The notes under the pieces were generated by a model, which did not search any database, had not been told where the DNA came from, and saw nothing but the letters and a program-made list of their open reading frames with translations. Made by a program: the position numbers and the translations under genes. 64,000 nt of DNA from Beta vulgaris subsp. vulgaris (taxonomy: Eukaryota; Streptophyta; Magnoliopsida; Caryophyllales; Amaranthaceae): positions 52,354,209-52,418,208 of the forward strand of contig NC_079202.1 of NCBI RefSeq assembly GCF_026745355.1, read 5' to 3'. Shown piece after piece: positions 11,790 through 23,215 of the stretch (the first letter of the stretch is position 1; each line of letters opens with the position of its first letter).

Positions 11790-12364
11790 TCTCTATTATA
11801 TAAGGGAAGGGGTGAGCAATGGTGTCCTCTTTTGAAATGCCTATTTTGCCCCCCTTCTCTTTCTAAATTACAAAAGAAATGTCAAAATCAAAATCGACAC
11901 TCAATAAAGAAAACTACCGAAAATTAATTTACAACACTCAGTCGCAAATCACTTAAAAAAAGATACTTTACAAATCACTCATGCAATTGAGAAAATCACG
12001 CAAATCACTCAAATAATCAGGTAACATTATTAAAACTAAAAATCAACATACAAACTAAAACTAATAACCTAGAACGTCAATAAATACAAAAATATTTACA
12101 AAATTTACTTACAAATCACTATTCTCAAGAACAATTCACAATTAATGGTGGTCCATGATAAAAAATAGAGGTGTATTTGTAGTGAAATCAGAATTTAGAA
12201 GTTCGAGAAGAAAAAAAAGTATTTACTTTTTTTATAGTGTTTCCTATATATAATGAAACTTTTACATACATTTGGACCTATCTTTTTCTATTATATAATA
12301 ACGATTAATTATCAAGGTAAAAAGGTTTATATAAAATATCATTCAAGAATTAAAGTACAACATA
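11790..12364 (+). mobile_element. Helitron family A, 5' part
   Basis: It starts TCTCTATTATATAAGGGAAG after an A, the same start as the copies at 12365, 16149 and 27719. No hairpin plus CTAGT end occurs before the next Helitron begins at 12365, so this is a truncated copy or an outer element interrupted by the second one. No Rep/helicase is encoded. Confidence 0.6.
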
Positions 12365-12947
12365 TCTCTATTATATAAGGGAAGGGGGAGCTATGATGTC
12401 CCCGAATGAAGAGACTATGTTAACCCTTTTCCATTCTAAATGACAAATCCACTTACAAATCCAAGGGGGCTTCAAACAAAAATACCAAAAATATAATTAT
12501 ATAAGGGGGTTTCAAACAAAAATACCAAAAATATAATTATAACAATCGCTCACAAGTCAACTAAAATCATAAAATTGCATAATTTACGTTAAGCAAATCA
12601 CTAAAATGAGGAAACTTTACAAAAACTTAAAAATTCACTTACAAACTACAATTTATGTAATACTGTACTTAATTCAAAAATCAACTAAAAAATTATAATA
12701 TTAGAAATCATAAATAAATTCAATGAAATTTCTATTTTGTTCATAGAATTTAATTTTGAAATTGTTTTTTTTTTAAAAAAGAATAGTGAGAGACTTAAGT
12801 GACATAAACTAAACCAATCAAATTTTGCAACTAAAAACAATTATACTTCGTATGTCTAATGTTCAAATTTAGACTCTTATGCCGAAGAAAATCGAACATC
12901 TGATTCAAAAAAAATTCAAGCACGCATCGCGTGCAAAAAAATTCTAG
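12365..12947 (+). mobile_element. Non-autonomous Helitron family A
   Basis: The 5' TCTCTATTATATAAGGGAAG follows A. The 3' end has the perfect hairpin GCACGC-ATC-GCGTGC (12919-12933) followed by a short A-run and CTAG before host T. These are the hallmarks of a Helitron, which leaves no TSD. About 583 bp with no coding capacity. A direct repeat in the interior (about 12465-12540) duplicates GGGGGTTTCAAACAAAAATAC-like sequence. Confidence 0.85.
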
Positions 12948-13172
12948 TAGTAAAAATAAACAAAGTAACTATTGACTGAAGTCTGAATATATATGTGGTG
13001 GGTTTTCTTTACTTTATTTTTCCTTAAATTATCTGAATTGAAACTTACATTGGGATGACAATTTGCAATTTATAACATGTAATGGTTTCGTATAAGAATT
13101 ATTCTCCATCAGCTACCTCTTTTCTTTTCTTTTTTACATTTTCCATAAAAAAAATCTTCTTATTCTCTAATA

Positions 13173-13433
13173 CTCCCTCTGTTTTTTTTTTTATCTTTCT
13201 CACTTTCCTGTGCACATCTCCCAACGCACATTTTTGAGCTTAAATATCTTTCATTATATATTAGTAAAAATTACAACGATTGAATATTAATAATGTACTA
13301 ATTGAGACGAATCAAACAAGATCCCACATGACTATATTTTTTCTTATAAATTGAAAAAAATTGAGAAGATTCTCTCTAAGTATGAATAGTGCCAAGATTC
13401 TAAGTGAGAACAATAAAAAAAAAACAGAGGGAG
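13173..13433. mobile_element. Stowaway MITE, family with CTCCCTCTGTTTTT ends, copy 1
   Basis: Left CTCCCTCTGTTTTTTTTT and right AAAAAACAGAGGGAG, with TA on both sides. The 261-bp body is closely similar to 18981-19242 (shared CACATGACTATATTTTTTC and GAATAGTG words). Confidence 0.88.
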
Positions 13434-13939
13434 TATATCTCTGTGTTACAATGTCGGCAATATGAAATTATTGATATTTTCTCATTCTGAATATTTGCAG
13501 AAAAAATTAACAGATTGCGATTCAATGAGTGCATCTTATGAACATTGGTATATTCTTAAAATTATCGCTCATATGTCATTTATTATATATTGTTTTGAGA
13601 AGGAAATTATAAAAATACATTTGACTATTGCTTAAGTCATTGAGGATTATACTTAGGTCTGCAAGTCCAAAACTTGTAAAGACCATATATACATGTTTTT
13701 AAAACCAAGTTTTTTTATTTGTATATGTGAGGATTTCATGAAATGAAACCTATGAAATGACGGAGAGCTAGCACCACATGGAAGATAAAATGACTTGATA
13801 AGGGATTTATTGTTTTCTACCAATTAAATGATATGATCGTATAATGTTTTCAAAGTTGAATAATTATAATTCTCCCTCTATTTCAAATAAATGAACTATT
13901 TTTTACGTTTGTGGTCAAAGTTCATATATATTGACTATA
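13434..13939. other. AT-rich non-coding, nothing recognised
   Basis: No gene, complete element or RNA gene seen between the Stowaway and the Helitron. Confidence 0.4.
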
Positions 13940-15212
13940 TCTATGCAAATGTATTAAAAGGCGTGCGAAAATAAGAAATTGTATCACGTGGCACTCTCTC
14001 TAGGAAGTTTTAGTTCATGTAACCTATGTACAATAAAAAATTAAGAATTGATAGTATAGGGTTTCATCCCGAGACCTCAAGTACATACATTAAAGTTTTA
14101 ACCACTAGGCTAAGTTGTATTTAGGGCCTGTTCTCCCCAGCTTATTTTCAGTTCAGTTCAGTTCAGTTCAGTTCAGCTCTAATAAGTTCAGTTCAGTTCA
14201 GTTCAGCTCCAATAAGTTCAGTTCAGTTCAGTTCAGCTCCAATAAGTTCAGTTCAGTTCAGTTCAGATCAGTTCAGTTCAGTTCAGTTCAGCTCTATTCT
14301 TTTATAACCATTTTGTTAAATATTATTATTATTATGTTGATATAATTTATTTTACTAATTACTATTATTATTATTATTTAAATATATATCATTACTATTA
14401 AGTATTATTATTATTATTGTTTCTATATATTTTTTTTATTGTAGCTTTACTAATTATTATTACTATTATTATTAGGAGGAACATGGTTTAGGTCAAAGCA
14501 CAATTAAACCCACTTTTTTTAGCCCATAAACCAATCAAATCGCGTCAAGACGGTTTATTGTATAATTTCGCGGTCCAACGCAATCATTATTTTTATTACT
14601 AAATATTTTTAAGTTATTAAATATAATTATTAAAATAGTAATATTAATTTACTTCTTAGATATTATTGTTATTATATATCATCGTCAAGTATTAATATAT
14701 TAATACAAATAATATAAAATAATTATTATTAATTATCATTACTATCATTAATTATTATTATTATTAATTTATGATTATTAAATATTATTTATTTATAACT
14801 ATCATTTAAAAATATTCAAAATACAACTATTATTATTATTCATTATTATTACTTATCATTATAATTATTATTTAATATTCATATTATTATTGTTTAAAAT
14901 ATTATTTATATATTTATTACATTCAATTTATTTCAATGTAATATAATTCAATTCAATTCAATTCAATTCAGTTCAGTTCAGTTCAGTTCAGTTCAGTTCA
15001 GTTCAGTTCAGTTCAGCTCTGATAAGTTCAGTTCAGTTCAGCTCCGATAAGTTCAGTTCAGTTCAGCTTTGATAAGTTCAGTTCAGTTCAGTTCAGTTCA
15101 GTTCAGCTGTTTTATGCCGAAGAGAACAGGCCCTTAGTGTTATTATCATAAAGTATTATATTAATAAATGGAATTTTTCTTACCTGGGGCATCGTCCGGG
15201 CCTAATAACTAG
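13940..15212 (+). mobile_element. Non-autonomous Helitron family B with Tourist insert
   Basis: It starts TCTATGCAAATGTATTAAAAGG and ends GTCCGGGCCTAATAACTAG before T. It matches the copies at 21802-22613 and 53944-54222. The 1.0 kb Tourist-like element at 14124-15133 sits inside, so the Helitron proper is about 260 bp. No proteins are encoded. Confidence 0.8.
14124..15133. mobile_element. Tourist-like element made of GTTCA pentamers
   Basis: Terminal inverted repeats GGGCCTGTTCTC and GAGAACAGGCCC, with TSD TTA at 14121-14123 and 15134-15136. Subterminal arrays of GTTCA, broken by CTCCAATAAGTTCA or CTCTGATAAGTTCA spacers, lie at about 14147-14293 and 14950-15105. The centre is ATTATT-rich. 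The predicted peptide with repeated FSSVQ is an array translation, not a gene. Confidence 0.88.
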
Positions 15213-15230
15213 TTATTATACAAAAAGATA

Positions 15231-15548
15231 CTCCCTCCGTTTCCTAAAGATCTTCCCTCTTTCCGTTTAAGGGTGTTTCCAAAAGATCTTCCCTCTTTTG
15301 CTTTATTCCTTACTTGGCAAAACAAATTTCCCTATTTACCCTCTCATGTCACTATCATATGGTCTACCATTACATTATTAATTCAATTTTACTCCCTTTC
15401 TCTCTCCTACTTTAACCCCTTTTTATTTGTTTATTTATCTTAACCCTTTTCTCTCTCCTACTTTACTCACACCATGCCCCACACAACTTGATTTTCCTTG
15501 GTATCTGTAGGAACAGTAAGTGGGAAGATCTTTAGGAAACGGAGGGAG
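15231..15548. mobile_element. Stowaway MITE, ~315-bp family, copy 2
   Basis: Ends CTCCCTCCGTTTCCTAAAG and CTTTAGGAAACGGAGGGAG with TA at 15229-15230 and 15549-15550. It lies in the opposite orientation to the copies at 2939 and 27328 and is the best preserved of the three. Confidence 0.92.
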
Positions 15549-16148
15549 TACGAACTATAGAAAACTCTATTACGCTCTTGTGTCCGTAAAAAAACCTAAC
15601 GCCTCGATTAACTTTGAAAATCAAAATGTTCCATTATTAAGATAAAAATGAGTAACACTTCGCCCTATCTCATACTAATCGATATAGTTTGGCTTTTATA
15701 CATGTCAATGTACAACTACGACCAATAATACCTTTAATTATTTATCAGTAAGAGTTATAAGAAATTGATATTGTAAATGTAAACGGAGACAAATCTAACA
15801 ACATATTATACATTAACAATTATCTTTATATATGTGTAGAAGTATATATATGTCTGTGTTTTGAGTTACTCGCTACACTTTAAGAATTTCACTATTTATC
15901 TCTGAGGTTTGATTTATGCATAATTAACCATTAGATAAAATAAAATGTTTTAATGTAATATGTTGTTCGATTCGTCTCAATGTATATTTTCAGAAAATCA
16001 AATTTTTATACTTTACTCTAATACACAATTAGATATATTACTAGTCAAAGTAGTGCACCGACAAGCGAAAAGTCAAAGTGTAGCGAGTAAAAAGAAACGC
16101 AGGAGTAGCCAAGTAGGTTATCTGAATAGTCCACATGGTCAAACTTTA
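15549..16148. other. AT-rich non-coding, nothing recognised
   Basis: A degenerate Stowaway-like stretch may occupy part of 15880-16100 (AATCAAATTTTTATAC and AGTCAAAGTGTAGC words), but no defined ends were found. No gene is supported. Confidence 0.35.
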
Positions 16149-17250
16149 TCTCTATTACATAAGGGAAGGGGAGCAACGGTGTCCTCTTTTGAACTGACTA
16201 TTTTGCCCTCCTTCCCTTTCTAAATTACAAAAGGAATCTCAATACCAAAACGGGGTCAAACAAAGCCACCGGAAATTAATTTCAACAATCACTCAGAAAT
16301 CACTTATATGAGGAAACATTACAAATTAGACTTAAATTTGATTCATTTTCATATAAAATCTGAAAACAAGATGTGTATGAAATTTGATTCATTTATGACA
16401 TTGATGAAAAAGTTACAAATATAGTTCTTTTTTTAAAATTCCAATATAAATTTTTGCCCAAAACTTTTGCAAAATATCCATGTTCAGAAATAAATTTTGA
16501 AAAACAAAACAATATCAAACCTTTTTGCGAAGAACAACTTTTGCAAAAATCCATTTTCAGAAAAAAAAATTACATTAATTTGCAAAATCAGATTGTGTAT
16601 GAAAAATTTAAAATATCATTTCACCTATAATTGAAACTCAAAGTGTTAAAATTTAGAAAAGGAGAAAAATAAAAAATGACCATTTTATGCGAAATCAGAT
16701 TGTGTATGAAAAACTTAAAATTTCATTTCAAATATGATTGAAAAACTCAAAGTGTTAAAATTTAGAAAAGGAGAAAAATAAAAAATGATCATTTTATGCG
16801 AAATCAGATTGTGTATGAAAATTTTAAAATTTCATTTCAAATATAATTGAAACTCAAAGTGTGAACATTTAAAATGATGAAAATTTTTAAATATCAATTT
16901 GTGAAATCAGAATTTAGAAGTTAGACAAGGGAAAAAAAACTGAAATTGTCTTATACGTTTTGGTTACAATTTTGGGATCATAGAGAAATTACTGAAATCC
17001 ATATCAAAAACTATTATAAACTACAAAATTGAATAAAACCAAAAAAAAGAACATGACGATATTTAGTAAAGAACATCATACTGATTATAAAAGAATATGC
17101 GCATATAAGACTTGAGAAACAAAAAACTATTCAAAATCAGAAAAAAGAATAACAACATAAAAAGAACATGAAAGAATCTTATTCACAAAATGAAGGTGAA
17201 CTTAAATACTAACTTGCATTTTCAGTTTGTTTACTACTTAGTATTAGGCT
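16149..17250 (+). mobile_element. Helitron family A, 5' end and interior; 3' end not found
   Basis: The 5' end TCTCTATTACATAAGGGAAG and the following GGTGTCCTCTTTTGAA match the Helitron at 11790. The interior has a tandem repeat at 16581-16900. No hairpin-CTAGT end was located before 17274, so the right limit is an estimate. Confidence 0.5.
16581..16900. repeat. ~109-bp tandem repeat, about 2.9 copies
   Basis: Successive units begin near 16581, 16689 and 16799, each starting with AAATCAGATTGTGTATGAAA and containing AACTCAAAGTGT. The first two run on into TTTAGAAAAGGAGAAAAAT, while the third diverges after its midpoint. Confidence 0.8.
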
Positions 17251-17273
17251 TATAAATATCATCGCACCTGGAG

Positions 17274-17667
17274 TAGGGGTGTTAAGGAGTCGAATCGAGA
17301 CCGAACCTGGAGTTGCTCGGGTCGCTCGTCACAATTGTACTCGAACTCGAGTCGTATATCGAGCTTTTCCGAGCTTAACTTTTCTAGTTCAATTTACCTT
17401 AAAACTTAACTTACGTTGAAAAAATTATATTTCATTTATTCTGTAAATAGGTTTAGACTATTTGGTTTGAGTTTTTCCACAAGTAATGTACAAAATTTGA
17501 ATATAACTTTTCATTTAATTTCTATAATATGGAAAATAATATAGTTAAAAGCTTATTTTGAGCTTACTCATAAACTTTTCGAATCGAACTATGCTAAGCT
17601 CGGCTCTAGAAAATTTCGAACCGAACTCCAATAGTTTACGAGCCAACTAGGCTCATTAACATCCCTA
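17274..17667. mobile_element. hAT-like element, degenerate
   Basis: Ends TAGGGGTGTTAA and TTAACATCCCTA are inverted repeats. Inside, words such as GAGCTC, CTCGAAC and TCGAACCGAACTC recur near both ends, much like the other TAGGGRTG elements. The 8-bp flanks do not match, so the insertion is old or the boundaries have moved. Confidence 0.6.
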
Positions 17668-18810
17668 TTAAATTGATCCAACAGAAATAGAAGTTTTTGA
17701 TATGTAACAATTCATTTTGACATTTTTGCATCTCTCTTCAATATTGGGCTGTTGGGCAATGTCGATTTAGTACTATGCAATTGAAGTGATTACTAGATTT
17801 TAATTGATACTCTTCCGTGGCTGCGTCACTCTTGCTACGCTTTACCAAAAATCCAAAATTCTTCATCGTCGTCCCTCAATACTTGATGTTTCTGTCATGA
17901 AATTAAGAGATTATAATATGTCGAGAGATTTGAAGTGGGCCTCATGAAGGTACGCCTGAGCTCCGTTATCCGTACGTCGGAATTCTGCAAAACAAAGTTA
18001 GTCTACCCCGAAGATAGTGATCAATGTAGAGAGATATGCTCTGGGTTTTGTAACTCAAAATTGCTTACCTTTTGATAGAAGAGACACCGGCACACCGCTA
18101 TTGATAAAGGATGAGGCATCCATTATATGAGGGTATTTTAGTCAGCTTCAACTGGTGGAGCATTGTCTTTCCTGAATGTAGGAGTATTTTAGTAACTTTG
18201 TCATAGGTGGACTGGTCCAAGAAATGGTCCCAAAAATTTGACAATTTAATTTCTTTAATACAATACTCGGCGAGTAATATACAGAAATACTCCTTATTCT
18301 AATAAATGGAGTATATGTATTTTAGGATGACTTTCTTAATCATATAAATGGTGGCAGTTAGGTAGGTTATATGTGGATTTTGTAAGAGCCGTAGAACCCT
18401 TTATTCTTAACCAGATTAGGATATGAAAACTCCACAAACTTATTGGTTTTTATAACAACAGCAAAAGAAGGAAAATTGTCTTTCTCGATCAAGTGCATGA
18501 TGACCATACGTAAACTAGACTTTTGAGTAGTTGAAAACTCCTCAACTCCCACACTTGAAAAATCTTGTATATAATTGCTTGATTCATCCGTCATATATAT
18601 TCCATTTGACATGAATCTGTCTTTTCTTTTGTGGAATTTGGATATTATCGTAGAAACAATAATTTACCAATGATATATATTAATATATACTCCTAAGAAA
18701 GGGGTTGTTGCTCTAATCAATTCATAGTAAATCGACGATGGTGTTTGCTAACAGTAACTTGTATGTGAATAAACAATTAGTACATCCGTGAAAATGTGGC
18801 ATAATTGAAA
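17668..18810. other. Non-coding, unidentified moderate-GC segment
   Basis: At about 17810-18230 the base composition is higher than in the neighbours, with words such as TGAAGGTACGCCTGAGCTCC. It could be a fragment of a gene or an LTR, but no ORF or LTR end supports either. The ORF on the - strand at 18367-18612 has no recognisable domain. Confidence 0.35.
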
Positions 18811-18980
18811 AGTAATGCAGGGCCGTCTTAAACAATTCAGGGGCCCTGTGCTAATTTTAAATTTAGGGCCCAAAATTTTTAGAATATATAACTACGACAT
18901 ATGTGAAAATACATACGAGGCATATAATGTCATATTTGTTATTTCAAACGACAAAATTCATAGTTGAGAATAAACTAATA

Positions 18981-19242
18981 CTCCCTCTGTTTTTTTTTTA
19001 TCTTTCTCACTTTCCATTTACACATCTTCCAATGCACATTTTTGAACTTAAATATCTTTCATCATATATTAGTAAAAATTATAACGCTTGAATATTAATA
19101 ATGTACTAATTGAGACGAATCAAACAAGATCCCACATGACTATATTTTTTCTTATAAATTAAAAAAAATTGAGAAGATTCTCTCTAAGGATGAATAGTGT
19201 CAAGATTCTAAGCGAGAACAATAAAAAAAAAAACAGAGGGAG
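18981..19242. mobile_element. Stowaway MITE, CTCCCTCTGTTTTT family, copy 2
   Basis: Flanked by TA (18979-18980 and 19243-19244), with ends CTCCCTCTG and CAGAGGGAG. It is nearly identical to 13173-13433 and inserted in the hAT element 18819-19663, so it is the younger of the two. Confidence 0.9.
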
Positions 19243-19382
19243 TACTACCTAAGAACGAGAAATCTTTATCATTATTTAAAACTTGAATGTAAAAAATGAA
19301 AAATATTAAGAGCTAATTTGGTAAAAAAAAAAAAAAAGATAAATTTCTAGAGTTGGTAATTTTCCACGAAAATGATACTTGA

Positions 19383-19545
19383 TTTTTTTTTTTTGAGAAA
19401 AGCATACTTGCTTTTATTAGTTTGATGGTATATAAATAAAAGAGGAAAAAAAAAAGGGCTCAAAAGTTACCTTGTAGGATTTGAACCCTTGACTAAATAC
19501 AAAGACAAGGAATCAATATAAGGTAGTACCAATGTGCTACAACAT
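19383..19545 (-). mobile_element. Possible tRNA-like SINE on minus strand
   Basis: Read on the - strand, TAGCACATTGGTACTACC (A-box-like) precedes GGGTTCAAATCC (B-box) and the region ends in a T-run on + (a tail). No TSD is confirmed. It might instead be part of the surrounding hAT element. Confidence 0.4.
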
Positions 19546-19741
19546 AAACCTTTGCTATTCTATCACAAGTTCACAACAACATAATTATAAACTGATTTGG
19601 GGGCCCTATTGACTTGGGGGTCCTGTGCAATGGGTCTGTTTGCACAGCCCATTCACCGGCCCTAGTAATGCATTATAATCCTATGTACACCGTAAAAGCA
19701 CAATTAGACCCTTCTCAGCTAATCAAAATATAAACTTTTTA

Positions 19742-19943
19742 GGTTTAGTTCTGTTCAACTTATTTTAACTTAATATAAGACCTTATAAGATAATGAGTAT
19801 AATATAATATAAAATAAAATAAGATGTTTTGTCAACTCATCTTCACTCATTTCAGAAAAAATAATATAAGATCAGATCAGATAAAATTTTATAAGATATA
19901 AGATCAGATAAAATAAGACAAAATAAATTACGTAGAACATACC
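19742..19943. mobile_element. Tourist-like MITE
   Basis: TTA on both sides (19739-19741 and 19944-19946). The ends are GGTTTAGTTCTGTTCAACTT and, as reverse complement, GGTATGTTCTACGTAATTT. The 202-bp interior contains AAGATCAGATCAGATAA words like the arrays in the other Tourist-like elements. Confidence 0.75.
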
Positions 19944-20083
19944 TTAGAAGTTATTTTCATTTGTTTTCAATATTCTCACGTTGAAGAAGTGAGATGGTTA
20001 TATAGCCAAGTGGTGTAATGATTATATAGAAAATCTTCGTTAAAATACATGCGAGAACCAGAAAGTCTCTGAAATCAAGAAGG

Positions 20084-20087
<4 letters not shown>

Positions 20088-20152
<65 letters not shown>

Positions 20153-20161
20153 ATATATATA
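20088..20161. repeat. (AT)n microsatellite
   Basis: An almost uninterrupted TA dinucleotide tract of about 70 bp, likely hypervariable and difficult to assemble. Confidence 0.95.
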
Positions 20162-20862
20162 TTAGCAACAAAGAATTCTAATTAGCTGAACTTTTTAAGA
20201 TGATTGATACTTTATTATCTATATTATAGACCACTTTGAAAAAAATGATATAATACCACATCAACTATTTTACTACAAGATTGATAATTTATCAATAGAA
20301 TAAGAGTTTCCTTCTTTTCTTCGACCTTTTAAATCTTTGACTAATAAATAGCTAGTGTTATTAAGGGACCCTCAATTAGTAATTCATAACATTAGAATTT
20401 ATATGATTGCCATCACCACTCGTGCGGTCAAAAACCTAGGAAACACAATTTCCTTCTTCTAAGACGTTTGCTTGCTAGTTAGCTAGTATTATGCAACCAT
20501 GATATGTAATCATGCAACAATATATTTGGACTTTAAACATCACATGTTTATATTATTATTATATACTCACAGATAGTATATTGCATCATCACTAAATGTA
20601 TAGATCACTAAGATTAGGTAGGATGTTAAACAACAAGATGTCACCTTGTGACACGACAAGGGGGTTCTTAATATCGTTTAATTAGCAAAATGTGGGGTTT
20701 AAGAAGGAAGCAAATTCTACCAAAAAGATGCAAATTGAAAAAGTATAAAGAAGCTAGTCAAAGAAATCAGCTTTTGGACCAGCCTATCATGAAAGCCTAT
20801 CTATTGGTGTACCTACAAAAGTTTATATTGGTCATTCTTCTACACCATATACATATATATAT
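20162..20862. other. AT-rich non-coding, nothing recognised
   Basis: No gene or complete element seen. The ORF starting at 20690 runs into the SINE and has no domain. Confidence 0.4.
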
Positions 20863-20880
20863 TATTACTATCCCCACTTT

Positions 20881-21070
20881 TTTTTTTTTTTGGTTGCCCA
20901 CCCGGTTCACCGGAGCTTTGCTCCGACTACATCCGAGTCCGACCCGGGTCGCACACCTGGCTTTGGTGGGTGAGTCTCCCAACAAGAGTTTCTGCATACG
21001 GTGAGGCTCGAACTCGAGACCTCCCTTAAGCGACATCAAGCTGCTTACCACTTGAGCCAACTCTTGTTGG
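20881..21070 (-). mobile_element. tRNA-derived SINE with 18-bp TSD
   Basis: The direct repeat TATTACTATCCCCACTTT flanks it at 20863-20880 and 21071-21088. On the - strand the body begins CCAACAAGAGTTGGCTCAAG-like with A-box TGGCTCAAGTGG and B-box GAGTTCGAGCC, and ends in a poly(A) (the T-run at 20878-20891). At 190 bp with intact Pol III boxes and a perfect TSD, it looks like a young copy. Confidence 0.92.
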
Positions 21071-21088
21071 TATTACTATCCCCACTTT

Positions 21089-21801
21089 CAAAGTATCTGT
21101 TCGTGAATCCAGATCATGTTAACCCACGAGAGATTTCAATCTGGTGGGACACTTCATCTTACCATGGTATACCTAGTCCTTCCAAATATAGATATATAGT
21201 AACTCAATTTTTTTATTTATATATTTACAGATCACGTAATTACAAGTAGTTCGTAAGGGAAATTCAGTTAAAATTTCAGAGATGATTCAATTTTAAGACA
21301 AGGCCTTGAAATACAGTGTTGTAGGTTGTTCTCAATGAACTCTTCCTCTTGTATAATATAGTCGATTGGAGTAGTATGATTTTACATTAATTGGTCCAAC
21401 AATCATATTTTATCACTAAATATGTTGAAAACTGTAATAATGAATACCTATGTGTATGGATTTTGAATCATATTTTATCTGTAATTATGCCTCGTGCATG
21501 AATAAACTATTATGCCTCCGTTCTTTTTTAGTTGCAACGTTTGACAAATTGCACTATTCATGTTCTCTTATTTGACCACATTTATTGATTTATATGTTAA
21601 AACAAAATATAGTCATGTGGGGTCTTGTTTGATTCGTTTCGATGTAAGCTTTCATAATATCAAATTTTTATAATTTTTACTTACATACAATTAGAGATAA
21701 AACGATTTGAAATTGTACATTGGCAAGCGTGAAAGTCAAAACGTTGCAACTAAATAAAAACAGAGGTAGTATATATCGGGGTTAGTTATAATAGATACAT
21801 A
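21089..21801. other. Non-coding with a Stowaway
   Basis: Contains a Stowaway-like element at about 21513-21770 (ends TGCCTCCGTTCTTTT and AAAACAGAGGTA, interior TTGCAACG...CGTTGCAA). Otherwise nothing recognised. The ORFs are chance. Confidence 0.5.
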
Positions 21802-22613
21802 TCTATACAAATATATTAAAAGGCGTACATAAGCAAGAAACGGTGCCAACGGTGCCTAGGGATGGCAATCCAATCCGAATCCGACCCTAGTCCGTTCCGA
21901 TCCGAAGGAAAAAATCCGAGTTGACTCCGACAAAAAAGTAATCCGACTCCGACTCCGTTTAAAAAATCCGACTCCGAATCGGAGGAGGGTCGGAGTCGGA
22001 TCTCATAAAATAATCCGACTCCGACTTTGAGTCAATCAATCCTTTTTTCTTATTTATGTAATGTATTATTTATGTATAATCTGACTTCGACTTTCAGCCA
22101 GTTGTATTATATAGGCTTTTCCCACAGAAAAAATGATTAAACAATTGGAAGAAAAATAAGTCGGATCAGGTTCGGAGTCGGATGTTTGGATTTTAAGTCG
22201 GATGTCCGGATTTTAAGTCGGGTCAGATCTCGGAGTCGGATGTTCGGATTTTAGGTCGGGTCGGATTCGGATTTTCAAAGTCGGATCTCGGAGTCGGAGT
22301 CGGACTCGGATTTAAAATCCGGCTTTCTGTAGGGTCGGAGTCGGATTATGCATAATCCGGTCCAAGTCTGACCCGTTGCCATTCCTAACGGTGCCACGTG
22401 GCGCTCTCCCTAGGAAGTTTTAGTTCATCTAATCCATGTACAATAAATTTTTTTAGAAATTGCGTAATATAGGGTTTGATTTCGAGACGTCAAGTACATA
22501 TACTAAAGTCTTAACCACTAGATTAAATTGTATTTAGTATTGTTATCATAAACTATTATATTAATAAATGACAATTTTTTTTACCCGGGATATAACCTGT
22601 GCCTAATAACTAG
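21802..22613 (+). mobile_element. Non-autonomous Helitron family B with hAT insert
   Basis: It starts TCTATACAAATATATTAAAA and ends GTGCCTAATAACTAG before T. With the hAT element at 21857-22387 and its duplicated target removed, it is about 273 bp, the same size class as 53944-54222. It shares CACGTGGCRCTCTC and TAGGAAGTTTTAGTTCAT with the copy at 13940. Confidence 0.85.
21857..22387. mobile_element. hAT non-autonomous element (TAGGGATGRCAA family), copy 2
   Basis: A perfect 8-bp TSD, ACGGTGCC, lies at 21849-21856 and 22388-22395. Ends TAGGGATGGCAAT and, as reverse complement, TAGGAATGGCAACGGG. The 531-bp interior is full of GTCGGAGTCGGA/TCCGACTCCGAC words, the counterpart of the GGATCC words in copy 1. 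No protein is encoded. Confidence 0.93.
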
Positions 22614-22924
22614 TTTTTTTTATTAAATAGAGGTTAAAAATTAAATAAGTATATTATGAAGTGTGAGCATGAGCCCTCGCCAGTGGATTACCCCGCCGTG
22701 TGGCTCCTACAAGCTGAATGTTGATGCCTCGTTTTTAGTGGATGGATGGGTGGGGTTAGGAGTTGTTGCGAGGGATTCTAATAATGTTGTTCGCTTCGCT
22801 GCCACTCGTCGAGTACGAGCTCATTGGACCCCTGACCTTGCGGAGGCCAAAGCCATCACAATGGGGATTCGGCTGGGAAAGCGATTCGGGCTCCAAGATC
22901 ACAACAAGAATGACGCTTTTTCCC

Positions 22925-23215
22925 GTCTGCCAAAATCGGACGCTAAAAACGCGGGATCGGACGCTAAAGAGATTAGCGTCCGTCAACGGACGCTAAAACG
23001 CCGATGCAAAACCCCTGGTCGCTAATTGTCTAATTACCGTCCGCTAAGCGGACGCTAAAAATTTAGCGTCTGATTTTCAAAATTAGCGTCCGATTAACGT
23101 CGGACGCTAATTAGCGTCAGGTTGAAAGTCGGACGTTAATTAGCTTCCGGCGTTAATCAGAAGCTAATTAGCGTCCGACTTCCAATCGGACGCTAAGTCT
23201 GTAAATCAGACGCTA
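22925..23215. repeat. Left subterminal GGACGCTAA array of CACTA element
   Basis: At least ten occurrences of CGGACGCTAA or its complement TTAGCGTCCG, with variants such as CAGACGCTAA. In characterised CACTA elements, similar subterminal motifs bind the TnpA-type protein. That function is inferred here, not shown. Confidence 0.85.

Larger units (their letters stand above)
18819..19663. mobile_element. hAT element (AGGGCCG family) with nested Stowaway
   Basis: An 8-bp TSD, AGTAATGC, lies at 18811-18818 and 19664-19671. The ends share AGGGCCG (left AGGGCCGTCTT, right ACCGGCCCT). GGGGCCCT words near each end are inverted. It carries the Stowaway 18981-19242 and a tRNA-like motif pair near 19470-19540. 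No transposase is encoded. A shorter relative is at 37527-37771. Confidence 0.85.

Noticed and set aside
14115..14345. ORF with repeated FSSVQ peptides
   Set aside because: A direct translation of GTTCA pentamer arrays inside a Tourist-like element.
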